Assembly: GCA_005843825.1 (NCBI GenBank)
Contig: SZXX01000042.1
Span: forward strand, 1-59,185
Origin: Chlorobium sp.
GTDB taxonomy: Bacteria; Bacteroidota; Chlorobiia; Chlorobiales; Chlorobiaceae
Direction: 5' to 3'
DNA: 59,185 bases
In this document: piece after piece, positions 30,715-39,620 of the stretch
How the letters are laid out: each line of letters starts with the position of its first letter
Position numbering within the stretch: the first letter of the stretch is position 1
Translations under genes and position numbers: made by a program
Notes under the pieces: generated by a model
What the model was told of the DNA's origin: nothing
Seen by the model: the letters and a program-made list of their open reading frames with translations, nothing else
Databases searched by the model: none

Positions 30715-32082
30715 TTATTGTTCAAGAGCCGGAGCTGTGTAGAGCGTAACGAAATTACCTCCATGACTCTTCGATGCATTCATGGCATCTTCAGCATTTT
30801 TCATAAGAGTCAGTTCATTCTCCCCATGATCGGGAAATACAGCGATACCAATACTGCATGTAATATTGATAAGATGACCATCAATGTCGAAAGGCTCTTG
30901 TATGGCTTTCAGGATTTTCTCTGCAATGAAAACAGCATTTGCTGTTTCAACAATCGGGGACGCCAGCACAACAAACTGATCACCTCCAAGACGAGCCAGA
31001 GTATCGCTGCTTCTCTGCAGGATTCCGAGAGTACGGACTGCAACCTGCTGGAGCAGCAAATCACCAATTCCATGAGAGAGTACTTCGTTAACGGCCGGGC
31101 TTTTATCAAGATCAAATATCATCAACGCCGCTTTCGTTTTGCTCCGTCGACACAGGCCGGTAAACATGTTTATCCGCTCCGTGAGAAGACGGCGATTTGC
31201 AAGACCTTTCAACTGCTCAGCACCATTGTTCCAGGTAATCACATCTCCCTGCGGATTGAGCATGAACATGGCGTATTCTTTGGTAGCATCCAGCAGCAGA
31301 CGGAAATGTTCTTCACTCAATCGCAGTTTTTCGGTATAATCGCGCAATGCTAAAGTGCGCTCTTCAACGCGCTGATCGAGTTCGCCGTTGAGTTGCTGCA
31401 ATGCATCTGAAGCCAGCCTCCGTGCAGCGAATTCACGACTGAGCAGAATTAATGACAGCAACAGCAGAAGGCTTCCCCCTACTCCGCCTGCTGCTATTGA
31501 GACTATCGAGTATTGCAGGCTTGCAGTAGCGTCAGTGGTGGCCTGCTGAAGAATCCTTGTCTGGCGCTGTTTCATCGTATCAATAAGACTCAGGCTCGTT
31601 TTCATCATGTCATTTTCGATATTGCTCGTTATCGATGCCTTGGCGGCATCAAACCCTTTGGCTACCCTCAAATTAATGACGTGCTCCATAAGAAGGATTT
31701 TTTTTGAAACAAGCGGAACAAGCGAGCCAAGGGAGCTTAGCAGTACAGGATCACCTGCACTCAATTGACGAAGGTCGAAGAGCTGCTGCTGTATGCCGTC
31801 AGGTGAAAGCTCGAAAAAATAGGGTTCGAGATAGTGCTCATCGCCTGTAATGACGTACCCTCTCTCGGTTGTTTCAAGCTCTGTAAGGTGCGTAAGGAGA
31901 TGTTCAAGGCTGTTGATCGTTTTGAGCGTATGGCTGACTTTCTGGTTACTCTCGATGAGTGTGCTTAAACTGAAAAAAATAAAGGTTCCTGTCCCCAGAA
32001 TAATGATGACTGCCAATGCGAACGCTATTTTTGAAAGATTGCGATTCACATGTTTTGTTTCCAGCTTTATATCCGTTTTCAT
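30715..32082 (-). CDS. CHASE3 receptor with degenerate GGDEF domain (GGDQF)
   Basis: A 455-residue membrane receptor. Order: first helix (about 18-40), periplasmic CHASE3 domain (about 45-190, with TTERGYVITG), second helix (about 193-214), coiled coil, a truncated PAS domain (about 257-292) and a GGDEF domain (293-450). The active-site motif reads GGDQF (366-370) instead of GGDEF, and the metal-site region DLDKFKPVND of the paralogue at 35949 has become DLDKSPAVNE. The RxxD inhibitory-site motif (RSSD, five residues before) is kept. PAS and GGDEF are joined within about five residues, as if about 550 residues of a longer ancestor like the 35949-38999 protein were deleted. It is more likely a c-di-GMP sensor than a cyclase. 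Confidence 0.88.
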   Translation of the reverse strand: MKTDIKLETKHVNRNLSKIAFALAVIIILGTGTFIFFSLSTLIESNQKVSHTLKTINSLEHLLTHLTELETTERGYVITGDEHYLEPYFFELSPDGIQQQLFDLRQLSAGDPVLLSSLGSLVPLVSKKILLMEHVINLRVAKGFDAAKASITSNIENDMMKTSLSLIDTMKQRQTRILQQATTDATASLQYSIVSIAAGGVGGSLLLLLSLILLSREFAARRLASDALQQLNGELDQRVEERTLALRDYTEKLRLSEEHFRLLLDATKEYAMFMLNPQGDVITWNNGAEQLKGLANRRLLTERINMFTGLCRRSKTKAALMIFDLDKSPAVNEVLSHGIGDLLLQQVAVRTLGILQRSSDTLARLGGDQFVVLASPIVETANAVFIAEKILKAIQEPFDIDGHLINITCSIGIAVFPDHGENELTLMKNAEDAMNASKSHGGNFVTLYTAPALEQ

Positions 32083-32158
32083 GGAGAATCAGTTTTTTTT
32101 AAAAAAACACATACTAAAATTAACTATTGTCACGCGCAATAACGATACTGCGAGTTAA

Positions 32159-32235
32159 ATAGTTGGCAGTGGGCAGTGATGAGTTGCAGGAGAGATCCCT
32201 CACTGCGTTTCTGGATGACAAAGAGTGGAGTTGAC
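32159..32235. repeat. Composite of two dispersed intergenic repeats
   Basis: The first part (GTTGGCAGTGGGCAGT) matches the repeat at 28481. The second part (about 32189-32229, AGATCCCTCACTGCG and GGATGAC) matches the units at the window start. The gap is only repeat DNA. Confidence 0.5.
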
Positions 32236-33408
32236 TTAGCTTAAAGGGGATGGACTAAAGGCGAAAGAGAAGCCTTTTTCTTCAAAAAGCAGTACGCATG
32301 CATCCACTACAGCCGGATCATAAAGAGTTCCACGGCCTTGCCTGATTTCAGCTAATGCTGCATCAATCCCAAGCTCAGAGCGATAAGGACGACGCGATAC
32401 CATAGCTTCAATGACGTCTGCCACTGCAATAATTCTTGCCCCAAGCAAAATTTCTTCGCCCTTCAGCCCCTGCGGATATCCGCTGCCATCCATCCTCTCA
32501 TGGTGCTGCAAGATCAGAAGAGCAATCGGCCAGGGAAATTTGATTTTTTTGATAATGTCATAGCCTGCCTCGGTATGGGTTTGAATCAACAGATATTCGA
32601 CCTTGCTGAGCTTTGCCGGCTTCGTTAAAATTTCAACCGGAATACTGATTTTCCCTACATCATGAATAGTTGAGGCCAACTCAATACCATGGATAGTTTC
32701 TTCCGATAAACCAAGCTCCCTTGCAATCGCCGGGGCCAACTGTCCGACACGACGCATGTGACCGGCAGTATATTCATCACGGGATTCAACGGTATTGGCT
32801 ATCGCTTTGATTGACTCTTCAAAGCTCTCCTGCAGTTCTTGAGATGCGGTTAAAGCCGCCAATGCCATTTTTTTTGCAGCTACGATAGCCTCGATATGCT
32901 TTACCTCGGTCAGGTCGGTAGCTACCAGACAAAAAATATCGGCCTCTTTACCAACTCTAACTTTAGCAATGGAAATATAAATGGGGACGCGATCTCCATT
33001 TACGGTAACTAACAGCAATTCACCGCGATGTTTTTCCTTTGAATCTTCGCTCAAGAGTGATTCAAGAATTTTTAGATGTTCAGGATCCAGCCATTTTTGA
33101 AGGTTGCAGCCAATCACATTTTTCAGGGGAGACTTTACCATCTCCGCAAACCGCTTGTTAGAAAATAAAATAAGACCATCAGGCGTCACGGTCAGAGCAC
33201 CTTCGCTCATCTCTTCAAGCAATATCCGATAGGGTTGATCAGTATTAATCAGGGAAAAGATCTGTTCACCCGATTTTCCAGATACCACCAAAGCATCAAC
33301 AGCACCATTGCGAATGGCATCCAGGGTTGCATGGGCTTCCTGCAATTCAGTGCGCAACTCATCTACTTCGTGAGAGAGCTTCGCTTGAGATTTCAATGAT
33401 GCTTTCAT
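32236..33408 (-). CDS. PAS-HD-GYP c-di-GMP phosphodiesterase candidate
   Basis: A 390-residue soluble protein. An N-terminal coiled coil (about 1-40) and a PAS domain (about 55-170, ending LVATDLTEV) precede an HD-GYP domain (about 195-380). The metal-binding and signature residues are intact: HD at 249-250, HHE at 302-304 and GYP at 310-312. HD-GYP enzymes degrade cyclic di-GMP. The gene starts 2 bp after kaiB ends, in the same direction, so kaiC, kaiB and this gene almost certainly form one operon. That is what makes it notable: the timer proteins are linked to a second-messenger hydrolase. Confidence 0.93.
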   Translation of the reverse strand: MKASLKSQAKLSHEVDELRTELQEAHATLDAIRNGAVDALVVSGKSGEQIFSLINTDQPYRILLEEMSEGALTVTPDGLILFSNKRFAEMVKSPLKNVIGCNLQKWLDPEHLKILESLLSEDSKEKHRGELLLVTVNGDRVPIYISIAKVRVGKEADIFCLVATDLTEVKHIEAIVAAKKMALAALTASQELQESFEESIKAIANTVESRDEYTAGHMRRVGQLAPAIARELGLSEETIHGIELASTIHDVGKISIPVEILTKPAKLSKVEYLLIQTHTEAGYDIIKKIKFPWPIALLILQHHERMDGSGYPQGLKGEEILLGARIIAVADVIEAMVSRRPYRSELGIDAALAEIRQGRGTLYDPAVVDACVLLFEEKGFSFAFSPSPLS

Positions 33409-33410
33409 AG

Positions 33411-33746
33411 TTATAACGATTTCAAATCCAACCCTTCAAGTACCTTCTCTGTATCTGACAGGTCGCCAATAATGCGGCGAAGGGGAGGTGGAAGCTCTCG
33501 AATGAGTGTCGGTATTGCAATGATCTGATGCCCGGCAGCCAGCAAGGGCTGCTGATATAAATCAATAACCTCCAAAACGTACCGCCCATTGAGTTTTTCT
33601 TCGCATATCTTCTTGATATTTGAAATTGCAGACATCGAACGAGTCGTCGTTCCAGCCACATACAACCGCAAAATCCATTTTTTGGATTGAGCGTTGGCTG
33701 TTTCTTTTTTTTGATGAACTCTTAAATCAATCGGTTTATCAGTCAT
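33411..33746 (-). CDS. kaiB: KaiB-like clock protein
   Basis: A 111-residue protein with the thioredoxin-like KaiB fold. Family blocks are seen: ILRLYVAGTTTRSMSAISN, CEEKLNGRYVLEVIDLYQQP and IIAIPTLIRE followed by PLRRIIGDLSDTEKVL. In cyanobacteria KaiB switches fold and binds the KaiC CI ring to drive dephosphorylation. The gene follows kaiC by 12 bp. A short N-terminal charged extension (residues 1-22) is longer than in cyanobacterial KaiB. Confidence 0.93.
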   Translation of the reverse strand: MTDKPIDLRVHQKKETANAQSKKWILRLYVAGTTTRSMSAISNIKKICEEKLNGRYVLEVIDLYQQPLLAAGHQIIAIPTLIRELPPPLRRIIGDLSDTEKVLEGLDLKSL

Positions 33747-33758
33747 TTGCAGCCCCTT

Positions 33759-35519
33759 TCATTTTGACCGCCTTTTGGCTTTTACAGGGGTATGATGTTC
33801 ATCAACGTTACGTACTTTCCCCATTGCAGTTCGATCTGCGCTTACTTGCGCTCGACGGGTTTTTTCCTGTGCAATCATTTTGAGATTGCTTGCTTCCTGA
33901 GCAGCGAATTCAGCTCGCATGGCAGCGATCCTGGAGTCTAAAACATTACGCTTATTTTCCAGATCAAACTGCCGGAGCTCAATTTCTTCCTGCAGTTTGA
34001 GACCTAATGCCTTTTCCTGAGCCAGCATATTCAAGCGTGCTCCACCTGTTGCGACCCCACCAGCGCCAATATAGACATCGCATATTTCCACGCCGTGATC
34101 TGAAATCAAAAATTCCCGAACCTGGTTGGAGTGGTTCATGCCCCGTGACTTGAGAATATAGATACCACGATTTCGCTCCCCATCACTCTCAGGATCCCTT
34201 AATGAAATCCATGAATCAATGAGTGATGAAATATTAACTGCGGCAACGTCTGTCGGCAATCCACTCGGCGTCAAGCTGCCAAACATAGCGGTAATGCCAA
34301 GAGATTTCATATTGTCAACAAACTTCATTAACATTCTTTTTACGTCTCTGGGATTTGCAATATTTCCAAAGCTTGTGACAGGATCCATGATGACAATTTT
34401 GGGAGCATGCTCCTCAATCACCTCTTGAGCCAAAAAGAGATGCATATCCAACCCACATTGATTAGGCCACTTAGATTCCATGACCAGAAGACCTTTTTTT
34501 ACCCACTGGTCGAGACTTAACCCAACTGAGTTCATATTTCTTATGATTTGAGCTGGCGACTCCTCGAAGGAAAAATAGACAACGCGCTCATTACGCCGAC
34601 AGGCTGCATCCGCAAAATATGACATGAAGGTGGTCTTACCCGTACCGGACGGGCCGGAAATCAAAATTACACTACCCTGGAAAAAGCCTGCGCCCCCAAG
34701 CATAGTGTCTAACCTTTGAATTCCGCTGGAAATTCTCGTAGTTGAGACTTTGTGCTCAAGTCTTGAAGATGTAATAGGTACGAGAGAAATGCCCTTTTCG
34801 TCAATTACGAAAGGGTACTCATTGGTGCCGTGAGATGAGCCACGATACTTCACGATACGTAATCTTCGTGAGGCAACCAGACCCTCAATGCTGATAGTTA
34901 AATTAATCACACAGTCAGAAACGAACTCTTCTATACCCTTACGAGAAAGGGTATCTTTGCCAGCTTCTCCAGTAATTACCGCAGTAACACCCTTCTCCTT
35001 GAGCCAACGAAACAGACGGTGTAATTCAGCACGCAAAACAGCTGGATTGGGCAGGTTGCTAAAGAGTGATTCAATCGTATCAAGAACTACGCGTTTGGCG
35101 CCAATGGCATCAATGGCGGCACCCAATCGAATAAACAGGGCATCCAGGTTGTACTTCCCTGCTTCAACTATTTCATCCCGATCGATATAAACAAAATCAA
35201 CAACCACCTTTTTGCTTGTAATCAACCCTTCCAGGTCAAAGCCGATCGAGGCTACATTGGCGATTAAATCGTTAGTCGATTCTTCAAACGCCATAAATAC
35301 GCCTGGCTCATTAAATTGCCTGGCACCTCTGAGCAAAAACTCCATAGCCATCAACGTTTTTCCGGTACCTGTTCCTCCGCAAATGAGTGAGGCTCGAGCC
35401 TTCGGCAGACCGCCATCGGTAATTAAATCTACTCCCTCAATCCCCGTTAACACCTTAGGAAGTTGCCGCCTGTTTTCCGGCATCAACTTTTTCTTTAGAT
35501 TAACTTTAGCTATTGACAT
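33759..35519 (-). CDS. kaiC: KaiC-like double ATPase with C-terminal coiled coil
   Basis: A 586-residue protein with two RecA-like domains. CI: Walker A GGTGTGKT (48-55), catalytic Glu79-Glu80. CII: Walker A GPSGTGKT (289-296), Glu319-Glu320. The phosphorylation site pair of cyanobacterial KaiC (Ser-Thr at 431-432) is Ser431-Ser432 here, within NISSLIDSW; serine pairs occur in KaiC homologues of non-cyanobacterial type. From residue about 495 the protein departs from the KaiA-binding tail and has a long charged coiled coil instead, ending in a basic tail KAKRRSK. No kaiA is in the window. In vitro KaiC of this kind can show timed phosphorylation with KaiB, but activity here is inferred only. 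Confidence 0.95.
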   Translation of the reverse strand: MSIAKVNLKKKLMPENRRQLPKVLTGIEGVDLITDGGLPKARASLICGGTGTGKTLMAMEFLLRGARQFNEPGVFMAFEESTNDLIANVASIGFDLEGLITSKKVVVDFVYIDRDEIVEAGKYNLDALFIRLGAAIDAIGAKRVVLDTIESLFSNLPNPAVLRAELHRLFRWLKEKGVTAVITGEAGKDTLSRKGIEEFVSDCVINLTISIEGLVASRRLRIVKYRGSSHGTNEYPFVIDEKGISLVPITSSRLEHKVSTTRISSGIQRLDTMLGGAGFFQGSVILISGPSGTGKTTFMSYFADAACRRNERVVYFSFEESPAQIIRNMNSVGLSLDQWVKKGLLVMESKWPNQCGLDMHLFLAQEVIEEHAPKIVIMDPVTSFGNIANPRDVKRMLMKFVDNMKSLGITAMFGSLTPSGLPTDVAAVNISSLIDSWISLRDPESDGERNRGIYILKSRGMNHSNQVREFLISDHGVEICDVYIGAGGVATGGARLNMLAQEKALGLKLQEEIELRQFDLENKRNVLDSRIAAMRAEFAAQEASNLKMIAQEKTRRAQVSADRTAMGKVRNVDEHHTPVKAKRRSK

Positions 35520-35948
35520 GATGCATTCACTTTCATGATTTCAATTGACCAAGATGCGATGTAGAGGCAACACATGTCATTAATACCATCGCGACTGAGG
35601 ATAGGGAAAGCTCATTATAATGAATTTAATTATTGCGGGCCGCCTAACGCATATAAATTATATCTATATTCAAAATATTCAAAATTTTTACACGGCCAGC
35701 ATGTTTGCTTCGTCTGTTTTATCGATGCCGTACCTGACAACAAAATAAGTATTCTATCCTTAAAGCCGCAACCTACCTCTCTATCCCCCTTCTTTCCGTA
35801 GTAGAACGACTGCGATTTTTAATATCCATTATAAGTATATACAGTAATAGCAATCTAATTCGCTCAATTCACCATATACTTTTATTCGCTATGGCTAACG
35901 TGGAACATGAGGGGATTATCAGGCAGGGCATGAATGTATGGAACAAGC
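35520..35948. other. kaiC upstream region with AT-rich near-palindrome
   Basis: A 429-bp gap that must hold the kai promoter (minus strand). No gene is seen. An AT-rich segment at 35647-35672 (ACGCATATAAATTATATC) resembles a segment at 42407-42429 beginning TACGCATATA and, inverted, one at 54380-54410, all in non-coding DNA near regulatory genes. Confidence 0.5.
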
Positions 35949-38900
35949 CTATGGATGAAAGACCGTAACGCAACTCCTCCCATGACTCTTCGAAAAGTAC
36001 ATGGCATCATCAGCATTTTTGATCAGCGTCAGTTCATTCTCGCCATGATCTGGAAAAACAGCGATACCGATACTGCATGAAATATTGATGGCATGGCCCT
36101 CAATCTCAAAAGGTTCTTGCAGGGCGTTCAGGATTTTCTCTGCAACTGCAACAGCATTTGCTATTGCAGCAATCTGCGGCAGCAGCACAACAAACTCATC
36201 GCCACCAAAACGAGCCAAAGTGTCGCTGCTTCTCTGCAGTATTCCGAGAGTACGGTTTGCAACCTGCTGAAGCAGCAGATCACCAATTCCATGGCCGAGT
36301 GTATCGTTAACCGGTTTGAATTTATCCAGATCAAATATCATCAACGCCGCCATTGTTCTACTCCGTTGACACAGGGCAATGGTCAATTTTATCTGCTCTG
36401 AAAGAAGTCGACGGTTTGGAAGACCCGTCAAAGAGTCGTGCATTGCCAGGTTTTCAATGGCATATTTCTGGGCTTGAAGTATTTTCCGTTCCTCCTCTCC
36501 CATCTTTTTAGCTACAATATCCCAGGCAATATCGGCAACAATACTCACCCATTTTATATCACGTTCATCATAATGAGCCAGCTTGTTGCCGACACCCAGA
36601 ATCGCCACAACCTTATCTCCCCGCAAAACCGGAACAACCACTTCACGCTTCACCTCAGCATGACCCTCCGGCATTCCTTTGCGATCCTTGACGGCAACAT
36701 AGTCATTATGTATCACCGCTTTTCGTTCCCGTGCCGCATCAGCCCATACTCCAGCGCTGTCAAGCGCATAGTGCTGGCCCTCTCCCTCAGCCTTGCACAT
36801 ATTTTTTTCAGTGTTGGTTGACCACGCATGAAGTGATAGTGTTATCTGATCTTCAGCTACGAAATGGAAGAAGCCGATAGAGCTTTCGGTCAGCTGTTCG
36901 GCTTTATCGAGTGACAACTGCAGCAGCTCCGTTATCGAATGGTTCTCCGCCATCTCAAGAAGAGCGAGATGCAGCTCAGTGGCAATTTCGTAGTCCTTTC
37001 GTTCAGTGACATCATGAACAATGGTATAGACAAACGATCTGCCATCCGTCACAATCGTCCGGCTATATACCTCTACATCACGGATGCTTCCGTTCGCCCT
37101 GCTATGACGGAACAGAAAATGGTTTTTCTCGCCTGTTTTGGTTTGTTCAATGGCACGCTCTACCTCCTCAGGAGTCAACGTATTGATATCATGAATACGC
37201 AACTTACGGATTTCATCGATCGTCCATCCATAAAACTCAATTGCAGCCTTATTGGCCTCCATAATAAAGCCTGTATCAGGATTGAACGTGAGCATAATGG
37301 CTGAATGCTCTTCAAACATTTCCTTAAAGCGCTTTTCGCTCTGTATCAGCGATGCTTCTGTTTGCTTATGCAGCTCTGCCAAATGCAGAGTATCTAATGC
37401 AAACGACACATCCTCGCCGATTTCTTTAAGAAGATTGATCTCTTCCTGATTAAACAAATTCACTTCTGTTGCATAGACATTAAGCAATGCAACGATTACT
37501 CCGCACTGCCGAACAGGCACTGAAATGGCTGAGTGAAAACCGCCGGCGACTGCCATATTCCGCCAGTGCTGCATGGCAGGATCAGTCTGGATGTTATTGC
37601 ATGAAATAACGTCTCCTGTTGCCACAGCCTTACTGAGGATTCCATTGCTGAAGGGCGCGTCATTTATGCTGAACGTATTAAAGGGCAGAATATTCTCTAT
37701 TTTACTGTATACAACTGTCGGTGTAATAACACCGGATTCAAGGTCAAGCATCCCGATCCAGGCCAACCCGAATTTGCCGGACTCCACTGCAACCCGGCAA
37801 ATAGCCGGGAACAATTGCTCTTTATCTTTGACACGCACAAGAGTTTCATTAATCTGCGAAAGCGTTGCGTAAATCCTGTTCAGGTTGGCATTTCTTGACT
37901 CGTTTTCTTTCCGGACGGTAATATCACGGGTGACTTTAGCAAAGCCTGTCAATTGATGATTTGCATCATAGGTGGAGGTAATGACAACATCCGCAAAGAA
38001 TCGCTTTCCATCCTTGCGTACCCGTAAACCCTCATCTTCCACTTTTCCCTGCTCAACAGCAGTTCTCAGTAAAAGAGATGGCTTGCCTGCAGCAATATCC
38101 TCTTCAGTAAAAAACCGCGAAAAGTTTTCCCCGATAATCTCTTCAGCCTTGTAGCCCTTCAAAAATTCAGCACCTTTGTTCCAGCTCAAGACCTCACCGT
38201 TCCGGTCGAGCATATAGATGGCATAGTCCTTAACGCTTTCCACCATCAGGCGAAACGTCTCTTCGCTTTTGCGCAGCTCTTCGATGCGCTTCTCAATACG
38301 AGAATTCAGCTCGCTATTGAGTTGAAGGAGCTCTTCCTCGGCACGCTTCCGTTTACCGACTTCCCTGTTGACGACAATAAAAGAAAACACCAGCAGTGAA
38401 ATACCCGAGCCAACCCCTGTTATCAAGGCAAAAACTGTATCCTGCAGGTTTATGGCTGCATCGTTGGAGCGTTGCTTGAGAAGCACACTTTCGATGTTGT
38501 GCATCTCAAGCAGTTCATGACGGACTTCAACCATCTCCTGCCTGCCGATATCGGTTGCAATCAACTCCTTCGCAGCTTCAAACCCGCTACCCCTTCTTTT
38601 CTCAACGACTTTGTTCATAAAGTCAAGCTTATTGCTGACAAGAGGATCAAGCTTGTCTAACAGTTGTTGTTGACGCGGGCTGTCAAATGTCAATCGACGC
38701 AGCTCCTGCAAGTGCGGGATAATGCCGTCTGTTGATGATATGGCGGTGAAATAGGGTTCAAGAAAAACCTCCTGGCCCATAATGACGTAACCGCGCGGAC
38801 CGGTTTCGGCGTCAGTCACCAGAGAAAGCGTTTCATCAAGTTTGTGCTCAACCTGAAGCGAGCGCTCTACCTGCCGTGTTCTTTCATTGAAAGCCTGAAG

Positions 38901-38999
38901 ACGAAGACCCATATAGACGCTGGAGCCGAGAATCATTACAAAAGCCAAAGCAAATGCATTTTTTGGAACGCGGCTTGTCGTGGTTTTATTCATAAACAA
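35949..38999 (-). CDS. CHASE3-PAS-GAF-PAS-GAF-GGDEF diguanylate cyclase
   Basis: A 1016-residue membrane receptor. Order: helix (about 14-32), CHASE3 (about 35-185, with ETGPRGYVIMG), helix (about 188-210), coiled coil, PAS (about 245-360), GAF (about 380-545), PAS (about 560-675), GAF (about 690-840) and GGDEF (about 855-1012). GGDEF active-site motif and the inhibitory RxxD (RSSD) five residues before it are intact, so it should make cyclic di-GMP under product feedback. The C-terminal domain is very close to that of the degenerate paralogue at 30715-32082. It is in the same direction as the kai operon, 429 bp upstream. Confidence 0.92.
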   Translation of the reverse strand: MFMNKTTTSRVPKNAFALAFVMILGSSVYMGLRLQAFNERTRQVERSLQVEHKLDETLSLVTDAETGPRGYVIMGQEVFLEPYFTAISSTDGIIPHLQELRRLTFDSPRQQQLLDKLDPLVSNKLDFMNKVVEKRRGSGFEAAKELIATDIGRQEMVEVRHELLEMHNIESVLLKQRSNDAAINLQDTVFALITGVGSGISLLVFSFIVVNREVGKRKRAEEELLQLNSELNSRIEKRIEELRKSEETFRLMVESVKDYAIYMLDRNGEVLSWNKGAEFLKGYKAEEIIGENFSRFFTEEDIAAGKPSLLLRTAVEQGKVEDEGLRVRKDGKRFFADVVITSTYDANHQLTGFAKVTRDITVRKENESRNANLNRIYATLSQINETLVRVKDKEQLFPAICRVAVESGKFGLAWIGMLDLESGVITPTVVYSKIENILPFNTFSINDAPFSNGILSKAVATGDVISCNNIQTDPAMQHWRNMAVAGGFHSAISVPVRQCGVIVALLNVYATEVNLFNQEEINLLKEIGEDVSFALDTLHLAELHKQTEASLIQSEKRFKEMFEEHSAIMLTFNPDTGFIMEANKAAIEFYGWTIDEIRKLRIHDINTLTPEEVERAIEQTKTGEKNHFLFRHSRANGSIRDVEVYSRTIVTDGRSFVYTIVHDVTERKDYEIATELHLALLEMAENHSITELLQLSLDKAEQLTESSIGFFHFVAEDQITLSLHAWSTNTEKNMCKAEGEGQHYALDSAGVWADAARERKAVIHNDYVAVKDRKGMPEGHAEVKREVVVPVLRGDKVVAILGVGNKLAHYDERDIKWVSIVADIAWDIVAKKMGEEERKILQAQKYAIENLAMHDSLTGLPNRRLLSEQIKLTIALCQRSRTMAALMIFDLDKFKPVNDTLGHGIGDLLLQQVANRTLGILQRSSDTLARFGGDEFVVLLPQIAAIANAVAVAEKILNALQEPFEIEGHAINISCSIGIAVFPDHGENELTLIKNADDAMYFSKSHGRSCVTVFHP

Positions 39000-39620
39000 T
39001 GTTGTTTACAACCTCCAGACAGAAACTCCTTTTTCGATTATGGCCTCTTCATCAAAATGAGTGTTAATCCTATGATCTAAAAAAAGTCTATGCGATTTAA
39101 CAGTTCATCTTCACCAAACACTTCAGCACGTTGTGCTGCAAGAATGGTGTCGTCACGTGCGGACTTATTTTCTAGCTGATCCTAGCGGGTGATGCAGGTG
39201 AGGGGCGACAATTGCCTCAAGGTGCACCATGCGGGGGAGTGAACAGAGCAGAATCAATATTCATGTCACGGTCGTACAGACTTACAGGCAGTAGTGAAAT
39301 GCAATGCTCATAGAGTTAATATATTAATTTTTCAGGATTTCAGGATTAATACCCATGTCTCCATACGATTAACGATACAATGATATTCATTACGCTGTCA
39401 TAACATTGTCTCGTTTTCAAATATTGCTGGTATGGCCTTTAATGGTTAATGGTTCTTTTATTTGCTGCATTCGATTGTGCAACTAAAGCTTATTTCGGAA
39501 ATGCATTACAATCTGGAAGATTATCGCTACATTTAATACGTATAAACCACAAATATTTTAGAGAATCTGTCACCAGCCAATTGATAATTAGCGTTCTCCT
39601 TAACAGCAAGTTGCCCCCCA
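39000..39620. other. 621-bp divergent intergenic region
   Basis: It separates two divergently transcribed sensor genes and must hold both promoters. No coding frame shows family similarity. Only a small hairpin CAGCACGTTGTGCTG (39123-39137) was noticed. The last 300 bp are AT-rich. Confidence 0.5.
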
